Shown here piece after piece: positions 56,205 to 64,000 of a stretch of DNA of 64,000 nucleotides. The DNA lies in NCBI GenBank assembly GCA_019775845.1, contig JADQAV010000028.1, positions 310,001 through 374,000 of the forward strand, in the 5' to 3' direction. The stretch comes from Myrmaecium sp. VS I D KN 1. Its lineage: Eukaryota > Ascomycota > Dothideomycetes > Valsariales > Valsariaceae. The notes beneath the pieces are model-generated. The model saw only the letters and a program-made list of their open reading frames with translations. It did not search any database and had not been told where the DNA came from. Made by a program: the position numbers and the translations under genes. Position 1 is the stretch's first letter; the number at the start of each line of letters is the position of its first letter.

Positions 56205-58645
56205 ATGACCGCACTTCACGCCGGACCGCCGCTTGCAAATGGCCTCCAGCCTCTTTCCTGTTTACGCTGTGCCTACCGCAAGGTGCGCTGTGACCGGCTG
56301 GCGCCATGCTCCAACTGCACCAAACATGGTGTCCTCTGCGAGTTCCCCCAGCCGAAGACGGAGCGGCGACAGCGGAGAAAAGTGGTCTCGTCCTCGTCCT
56401 CGACGTCGAAGTCCTCGACGTTGCCGCAATCCTCGCGGAACAAGCTGCGTGCACGCCTCGACCATTATCGAGAGGTGCTGAAGGATATGGGTGTCGATGT
56501 TGAGGCCATGCCGGACTCGCCGCGGCAAACTGCTGCCGATCCCCCTTCCATGCGCGATAGTACCCCTCCCCCGGAAACGGTCGACTCCACTGATGTTGGT
56601 GCTGGCGTTGCTGCTGTGCCCGGGGGCGGCCGCCTGATCGTGGCGGGGAATCGGAGTCGATATATTGAGGGGAACCTGTGGAGCAGGACAGGGGAAGATG
56701 TGAGATATTTTGGTAACGCAATACCGGTCATGAGAGCCGAAGGCTGATGAAGGATTTAGTTGCATGGCAGTGCCATCCTCCCAGACTCTTCTTCAGACGA
56801 AGAAGAGGATGACGATGAGGCGATGACGGACTCCACAACCGGGCACAAGGCTGGCGGTCTGACTCTGGGCCTTTCGCCAGGAACTCCTCCTTCTCTGACG
56901 GAAAATCACTTTCCCACGCAACAGGACTTCCGCCAGCTATGGCAGATCTATCTTGCAAACGTCCATCCCGTTACCATGATTCTCCACCCGCCGTCCGTCA
57001 GCGAGGCTCTGTCGAATGCGGCCAAAAACCCCGCCAACGCTTCTAAGGATGTCAAGGCATTGCTTCTGGCCGTTATGGCTTGTGCCCTCATCTCCATCAA
57101 CGACGCTGAAAGCGTACGGTCACTGGGCGAGAAGCGGGCAGTGCTCTTCAGTAGGTACCGGATCGGCTGCGAGATTGCCTTGAACAAGGCGAACTTCCTC
57201 CAGTCCTCCAATCTTTGCGTACTCCAGGCTTACGCCATCTACCTGGTAGGTTCCCCTCACACGTTCTGAGAGGAAGTGGTCATTCATCTCTGAGACTCAT
57301 CGATTAGGTGGCGATCAGTCCGCACGTGGACACTTCGGAGCTGTGGAATCTGACCGGCATAGCCAAGAGGAATGCACAGCGGCTAGGGCTGCACCAGGAG
57401 CTGTCGACCGCGGGCTTGACCCCGTTCGAAGTGGAGATGCGTCGGAGGCTGTGGTCCCAGATCCTTATGCTGGATGCCATGGCCGCTCAGAGCGCAAACC
57501 TGTACCGGCCGGACCCCAGCTATGATATCACCACCGCAACGAGCAATGTAAACGACTCCGACCTATCGCCAGGCATGAAGAGCCCGCCGAAGGAGCGTGC
57601 GGGCGCTACGGACATGATCTTCTGCAACCTTCGCCACAAGGTGATGAAATTCATGGGCACGGTCAATGGTGGAAAGAGACCATGGGCTCTCGCAGCGGGT
57701 GAGGCATGGACAGCAGCTGTGGAGCAAATCTACCATGCGGAGCGTGAGAAAGCGGTGGCGGAGATGGAGGAGGAGCTAGAGCTGGAGCTCCTCCGCTACT
57801 GCGACATGCTCAATCCGGTGCATTTCTTGACCGTCATCGAGGCTCGCCTGACGCTATGCAAGCTGCGCTACACCATGCTGCCCCAGCCATACCGCCATGA
57901 CAAAAGTAGCAATCAAGGGGGCAGCGCCTCCAAGGATCAGAATAGGGACCTCCTCTTCTCTCGAGCGCTGAAAGTACTCGAGTACGAAAACAATGCCAAC
58001 AGCCAGCCATCCATCCAGGGGTTCCTATGGCACACGCATCAGCACTTCCAGTGGTCCTGTCTCCGCCAGCTCCTAGAGGACCTGAAGACAAGACCTTCCA
58101 GCGAACGAGCGGACCGAGCGTGGGAGCACATCCGCCTGTTCTATGAGTCCCGCCCACACCTGTACGAGAGCACAAAGCGAAAGCTAACCCCGCTGCACCG
58201 TGGCATCAACAAAGCCACCTTGGAAGCGTGGCACAAGCGCGAGTCGGAAGCCGCGGAGAGGTCCCAGAGCCTCGCCCTGCCCACGTATATTACGGCACTG
58301 CGGGAGCAGGAGCACTCGGAAAGGTCGAAGGGGCGAAAGGCCTCGAGGTTCCAAGATCTCTCCAGAGTAAATGTATCTCAGCCGCCCAGGGACCGGGGAG
58401 CGCACACGACTGCCTCCTCGACAAGCAGCAATGTTGTGACTTCAGCGGCCATGTGGCCGGGCTGGGCCGAGTTCCATCTTGAGCCGTTCGGTGCGTCGGG
58501 CCATGAGATGGACTTTGTGGATCCTGCGCTCGATCAGCAGATGGCCATCTCGGTAGTGCAGAACCACGACTCCCATCGGTACGCGCCGCACCAGGACTTC
58601 CTGGCGCCACTGGATCAGTATGTGCACGTTGGAGAGCGGTGGTGA
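56205..58645 (+). CDS. Zn2Cys6 transcription factor, probable cluster regulator
   Basis: Exons 56205-56699, 56760-57245 and 57308-58645 give 772 residues. The N-terminal binuclear zinc cluster is at about residues 20-46: CLRCAYRKVRCDRLAPC then SNCTKHGVLC (C-x2-C-x6-C-x5-C-x2-C-x6-C). A basic linker and a helix suited for dimerisation follow (NKLRARLDHYREVLKDMG). The central half is the fungal-specific transcription factor domain, seen in FRQLWQIYLANVHPVTMILHPP, AKRNAQRLGLHQE and FEVEMRRRLWSQILMLD. The position between hemA and the NRPS gene, in a locus without any other regulator, makes it the likely pathway-specific activator. The CGG-N5-CCG palindromes before the exporter and hemB/amine oxidase genes suit a homodimer of this class, but binding is inference. 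Confidence 0.9.
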
Positions 58646-59263
58646 GCGGCAGCCAAACTTCCTGTGCCGTACGGCTGCGGCGGTTGAATCAACAGGAGCC
58701 CCTGCAATCCATCTGGTCTTGAATATTCGTACCAAGCACGGAGACCTGTCAGCTCTTGGCCATAGAAGAAACCATGGGTACAGTTAAAAAGAGATGTTTT
58801 CATACATACGTTACTACCCACATATATCGGAGACTGTGGTTGTAAAACGGTGCGCCTGGGATTCTTGTAGGTGTAGATTAGACACTCGCAAATATCAATA
58901 CTGCTTCGTCCTTCAATCGTTCCGGCCCCTGCCTACTGTGAAGAAGTCTGTACATACTGAGTAAACAAGATCTTCATCAATTTTCAGAACTCGCTATAAT
59001 ATGACTAGTATTGCGGTAGGGCTCCATATCCCATTCTTTATTTCTCGCAACTGTACCCTATTACCTTCTTGCCCTCTTGAACACTGCGTAGTAGGTCTGT
59101 CTGTCATTGTTCAGTCTGGTAATCCTGCAACTTGGAAAGGGAACGAGTGTGGGGGCTTCTCCATCCGGTTTGTATCTTGACTTCCGATTTTCCTTAGGAT
59201 TTGAGAGAAGTCAGTTCGAAGTGCGCTAAGAACCATTTGCTCCTTCTCTTTTGCACACTGGCT
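58646..59263. other. Tail-to-tail spacer regulator / NRPS
   Basis: 618 bases, A/T-richer than spacers in the left half; no gene seen. Confidence 0.6.
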
Positions 59264-62200
59264 TTAGCTGGAGGCCGGCACGAGAAACTGGCGCTCCTCG
59301 TCCGTTACCCGCGGTATTGTCACCGGTGCATCTGGAACAGACGCCAGAGCGTTGAATGCATCGCAATACAGCGTGGCGATGCGTTCGATGGCGCTGGTTT
59401 GGTAGACGCGGGTGCTGTATCTGAAGTAGAGCTCCAACGTCTTCTGCGTGCCCTTCGTAGCCGCAGCATGTCGATCCCATGCCAGATGGCCGGGCAAGCA
59501 CAGCAGCCACAGGTCTGTCTTGTCATGCTGTTGCTCTTCGTAAAGAGATCGGACCGTCAGCCTACTGCTGCTCTCGTCTTCGCCCGAATCCTCTGTCCAG
59601 GTATCCGTGCCCTCGGCGCCCGCGTCGACATTGACGAAGTTGACGATACTCGAGAAGCGCGCATGCGCACCCCACTCCGTGCAGCGTTGGATGATATGCT
59701 TGAAGCCCAGAGACTCGTGCGGAATGGAGGCAACCAGGTCGGTCTGTATGGCTCGAAGCAGTTGAATGTTGGTTAAATCTTCGGATACCTTGACACGGAC
59801 CGGCATGAAGTTCACGCAGGGGCCAACAACGGTTTCGATATGCGGAATGGGGAGCTGGCGTCCGGCAATGAAGTCACCGAAGACAACGTCGCTTGACTGG
59901 GACAACGCGGCGATCGTGAGAGCCCACGCCGCCTTGACTATGGCCGCGGTGCTAGTACCATGGCGGCGCAGGTTCGGTTCAACGACTGACTTTTTGAATT
60001 CACCATCCAGAGTGTTGTTGTAAGGCGGTCCCGACCGATCTCGCCGCACGAGATTGGGCATCTGACTACCCCGAAGTCGATCTCGCCAGTACGTCTCAGC
60101 ATTGTGTATGAGACGTGGATCTTGTATTGCTTTTGCGTACTCGTGGAATGGCAGCATGCGAGATATAGGTTGTGAAAGATAAAGGAGCCGAAGGTGCTCG
60201 CCGATAACATGAGCGCAGAATCCATCGTACTGGGCGTGTGAGAGGCGCATAATGAGCCTATGACGGGTCGAAGATGCTTTTACGAGGTCGAAGCGCACTA
60301 TCTGGACGCCTAAAGGTGTGATCCTGCGAGCTGCGTATATCTGGTTACTTCTAATTGCCAAGTCCTCGAGTGTGGTCTCATGGACCTCGAACGGGACATG
60401 TTTCTCAGGAGAGATCTCCATGTAGACCCGGTCATTGATAAGTCTAAAAATTGTTCTGAAGATGGGGTGCGACTCAACAAGCGATTTGCAACTCTTCTTC
60501 AGCTGTTTCACGTCAAGGTGGCCATGGAAGTCGTACACCAGATGGTCGATCCATCCCCCATTGAGTGCCCCTACGAGCACAGCCCATTCTTGGAAATCCG
60601 TCGCTTGTACCGTAGTGGTGCCGTCCGAGGTGGATTCGAATGAATTAGTATCCATGGCGATACCTGGAGAACTCTCTGCAACTTCTAGAACCGTTGCAAG
60701 AGCAGCCATGTCTTCCAGGACAGAGCACGTGAGGATGTTCTGTGTCGTCAATCCAAGGTTTTCCGAGCGGGCTGCTGAGACAAGTCGTATGGCTGCCAGC
60801 GAGTCGCCTCCTGAAGCAAGGAAGTCGCTCTTTCTGCCTATGCTTTGAACATCTTGGCCCAAGAGCGTTGCCCACAGCTTAGCAAGAGTTCGCTCTTTTG
60901 CGGTCGCGGGAGGCTCCACGATCTTCTCGCCTACACCTAGCGAGGCTGCAAGCAGGCTCCTGTAACCTAGGTTACCTGCTTCTGTCCGCAGCTTCTTACG
61001 ATCCGTCTTGTAACTCTGCGGTAGCTCCTTTGCAAAGATGAAAACCCTAGGGATCATGTGCCGAGGAAGCAGTTTTTCGAGACGTTTTCGGGCGTCTGAT
61101 AAAATTGTTCGAGCTTCAGAGTCAGGATCTGAGTCTCCATTGGTAGCAATTTGCAAAGGCAAGCGGCAGAAAGCTGTCAAAAGGGGCCGTTCAGGGGCAT
61201 CGAACGGCTTCACCAGCTCCACGATAGCTTCAGATCTTGGCGGAAGGATCTGCCGAAGATTGGATTCAATATCTCCCAGTTCGACGCGCTGTCCATTGAT
61301 CTATCATCAACTGTTAACGGGGATGTCCCAATGTATCATTGTCAGACGCCGCCACATACCTTGACCTGAGTATCTGCACGGCCGTAAATCGAGACACTGC
61401 CGTCAATCTCATACCGGCCCAGATCGCCCATTCGTAAATATCGACACCCTGTAGCAGCTGCGCGTTCCTTCGCCCACATAGGAGGGTTGATGAATGTTTT
61501 TGCGGTTTTTTCAGGGTCATTCAGATATCCAGTCGCCAGTTCATGGCTTTCGAAGACGATTTCGCCGACTGCGCCTATAGGGACCAGTTTATTCACGTCA
61601 AGTGGATCGACAATCCATGAGAGTCCGCCAACAGGGAACAGGCCTTTGCCGTAGTACTGTGGATTGGTTTTCTCCTTGATCAAGAAGCCACCTTCGCTGG
61701 CTGGATTGAATGTGTCAGACACACCGGAGAGAACTCGAGTCCTTGGTTACTTACCACCGTATATCTGGATAAAATTGACTCGACCACCCCATTGGTCCTC
61801 GAGATTGCGATCTAAAGCCTCGCCGCCCACGCACACATTCTGCAGGCTTGGTACAGCTGCAGGGTCGAGTGTCCTAATGATTGAGGGGGTCAAATAACAT
61901 CGAGTTGCTCGTGACCGATTGATGAACTCGGCTAGGTTCGACGTCCGTTCTGATTCAGAGGGCACGCAGAGTGTTGCGCCGTGGAGGAACGTGCGGGCGT
62001 TTTCTCTGACAACGCTCAGCGGATGAACGACATGTTAACAGGATCTAGGCACTTACCCAACTCCTGCAATGTAAGCATAAGAGCCAAATTGCAAGATTCT
62101 TGCGCCCCCGTTATACTCGACGTTCCAGATGTAAGACTGGTGCTCTGACGTCAATCGGTTGTGAGTGTGCATTACACCTTTAGGCCTGCCAGTGCTGCCA

Positions 62201-63441
62201 CTAGTAAAAGCCACGAAGAGGAGATCGTCAGGCTTCACGTCCGCCATACGCCATGCATCGTGTCGAGCAACTGGAACCCCCGAAGTCTCATGGAGACGAG
62301 GAAGTTCTTCCAGGTCGGATATTATATGGACGCCATCTTTCTGGAACCTTGCTGCATGGGTTGTATCGCTAATGACAATGCTGGCTTTCACTTCTTCCAT
62401 GATTGCGAACAACCGATCGTCCGGGTATGACGGATCCATGGTAGTGACCGCACCACCTGCTTTCCATACTGCGGCCATTGCACACGTAACCCATCTACTC
62501 TTATTCATGAAGATAGGCACGATCATGTTCCGCTTGAGGCCAAGTTTCAGCAGACGCACTGCTAGGATGGTACTTAGGTCATCAAGTTCGCCATAGGTGA
62601 AACATCCATCCGTGGTATATACCACTTCCTTATCCACGTTGTCTTGGAAGGTCTTCGCGGAATGTTCATTGAGTGTCTGTCGAGCAGGCGGTGGCAACCT
62701 TGCATTCCAGTTACGGATAATCTGCTCATCGTAAGCAGAGAAGAGGCTAACGTCTTGCAGCGAGCTATTCATGTTAATGGCGATACTCTTCAAGATGCTC
62801 TCGAATGTGAATAGAACATTCCGCGCACACCACTTATCCAACAAGCTTGTGCGATAGTGCAAAATGGCCTGGAGTCCGTCTTCAGACGTGTTGTCCTGTG
62901 ATGTGTCCAGTTCCACGCGGAGGATCAAGTCGCTGTCCAGAGGATTTTCAGGGGTTTGTTCGTCCACACCGCGGCATGTAAGTTGTAGAGTTGTATTGAA
63001 GAGACTACAGCCTTCCTTGAAGGCATGTTTGCGAAAATGATCACTGACTATCTCGCCGTCAGCTCCAGCTAACGGAATAGACGTCAGTTTTCGCAAGTTC
63101 TGCGAGGGGGAAGTGGCCATATCAAGATCAGTCTTGACATAATAGGCTTTTGGCCACTTATAGCCAGTTTCCGTGACCGGTTCTCGATGCGATAGAAGGC
63201 CATACGAGGCATTGTCGCTTCGGGTGTATGCCTTTAGTAGCAAGGCAAATGCGATTTTGCACAAATCTGCTACTTCTGATCGGTCGGGGGGTACATCCTC
63301 CGATGCACTTAGTTTAGGCAAGGACAGCCTTGAGAAAAGTGTTTCGTCCACTGGTGAAGAGATGCGCTCGAAGACTAAACGGGGGAAATGGCAAGCATCC
63401 CGATCCGAAAGTACGCTAACTAGTTTCTCCAGGGAAGGCAT
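59264..63441 (-). CDS. Monomodular NRPS: partial C - A - T - C
   Basis: Exons 63441-62057, 62005-61755, 61700-61360 and 61300-59264 give 1337 residues. Residues 1-220 resemble only the C-terminal half of a condensation domain. The A domain (about 240-770) has AFTSGSTGRPKG, the Tyr-Gly loop as YGASEGG, GRADTQVKINGQRVELGDIE and the A10 lysine at 757 (SYKTDRKKL). The T domain carries the phosphopantetheine Ser826 in GGDSLAAIRL. The last domain (about 890-1320) is a condensation-type domain with SHAQYDG at 1013-1019: first His replaced by Ser, second His and Asp kept, as seen in some fungal terminal C domains. In the A domain the segment FGSYAYIAGVG puts Ile458 where an Asp usually binds the alpha-amino group, so a non-alpha-amino acid is a likely substrate. 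The layout recalls monomodules such as LpsB or FmqC. No thioesterase or reductase is present. Confidence 0.9.
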
Positions 63442-64000
63442 TGCGAAGGAGGTTTGGTCCGCTTCAGTTATTCAGTCTTGGATTATACTCATCCACAGGT
63501 GACCGCTATTGACCACAGGTTGATGCAAATGCTTTTAAGCAGCCGTTGCGCACTTTAGCGATCTGTTGCACTAATAAGTATATTTTCTCGTGAGATGTAG
63601 AGATCCAGCTTTCCTAGGTTACGATCCGTTTCTTGCTATGTCTATAGATGACATACAGTAGCAGGCGACTCGACGTGCTTGTGCATAAGGGGTGTTCCGA
63701 ATAATAGGTCCAGATCACCGGGAAAACACACAAGCGCAACAGGAACCAGGTTGACGATAACTCACCTGGGCAAAGGAATGGAGAAGAGAGAACAATGGAA
63801 TTTGAGAAAGGAGGGAGGATTGAAAACGAATGCATAGTTGAGCCAGAGCTCGGCTGGCTTCCGTACATTATCTCGGAGAAGATGAGAAAAACAATAAGTT
63901 TGCAGATAAAGCGATAATGCAAGCGACATTGGAAATGAGAATATGTTGTCAAACATGAGCAGCCATGTTGGAAAACTGAAGTCGGGTTGTTCATGCATCT
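63442..64000. other. NRPS promoter region to window end
   Basis: 559 bases, A/T-rich, no CGGA-N3-TCCG palindrome seen. Short minus-strand frames here have no recognisable content. The cluster may continue past the window. Confidence 0.5.

Noticed and set aside
1-64000. Transposons, viral copies, CRISPR arrays, rRNA or tRNA genes
   Set aside because: No transposase, reverse transcriptase or capsid-like frame, terminal repeats, spaced direct repeats or tRNA B-box pattern were noticed by eye; a tRNAscan and repeat search would be decisive.

Overview
The window reads as nuclear DNA of a filamentous ascomycete (Pezizomycotina). Genes are split by short introns (about 42-137 bases, mostly GT-AG with CTAAC/CTGAC-like branch sites), intergenic spacers are 0.3-2.4 kb, and the gene set is typically fungal (Zn2Cys6 regulators, DUF3425, an SFL1-like HSF-domain factor, ERG25, a monomodular NRPS). 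No transposon, CRISPR array, rRNA or tRNA gene was recognised. There is one 89-base run of N at 13258-13346. Exon joins were deduced by eye from reading frame, splice signals and family resemblance.

Left part (1-37 kb): ordinary housekeeping and regulatory genes, many very GC-rich with low-complexity tails. In order: Zn2Cys6/DUF3425 regulator; ROG1-like DUF676 serine esterase; diacylglycerol/sphingosine-kinase-like lipid kinase; a one-TM protein; an F-box-like protein; lunapark (ER junctions); MZM1 (LYR assembly factor); ERG25 (sterol C-4 methyl oxidase); an F-box protein; SFL1-like factor; a BTB protein; a CENP-O/Mcm21-like kinetochore protein; a mitochondrial oxidoreductase-like protein; DPM3; and an ARM-repeat SmgGDS-like protein.

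Right part (about 37.7-63.5 kb) is the striking one: what looks like a biosynthetic gene cluster built from early tetrapyrrole enzymes. It holds porphobilinogen deaminase (hemC, 37731-38795), a full ABCB-type exporter (39153-43241), a divergent 5-aminolevulinate synthase lacking the CP heme-regulatory motifs (44553-46275), a porphobilinogen synthase (hemB-like, 47283-48422) in which the first cysteine of the usual zinc triad is serine, a flavin amine oxidase (49931-51533), a second, canonical ALA synthase with two CP motifs (51989-53761), a Zn2Cys6 regulator (56205-58645) and a monomodular NRPS (59264-63441) of layout partial C - A - T - C. The NRPS A domain appears to lack the aspartate that normally holds an alpha-amino group, so it may load an unusual acid.

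Inference: ALA (or an analogue) is made by a feedback-insensitive synthase and goes on to porphobilinogen and hydroxymethylbilane, or is loaded by the NRPS, possibly modified by the amine oxidase, and exported by the ABC pump. An alternative is an ALA-like antimetabolite with HemB/HemC as resistant copies. Inverted repeats of the form CGGA-N3-TCCG in the spacers before the ABC gene and between hemB and the amine oxidase look like Zn2Cys6 dimer sites and could tie the cluster to its own regulator. To my knowledge these enzymes are not normally clustered in fungi, but I could not search for relatives.
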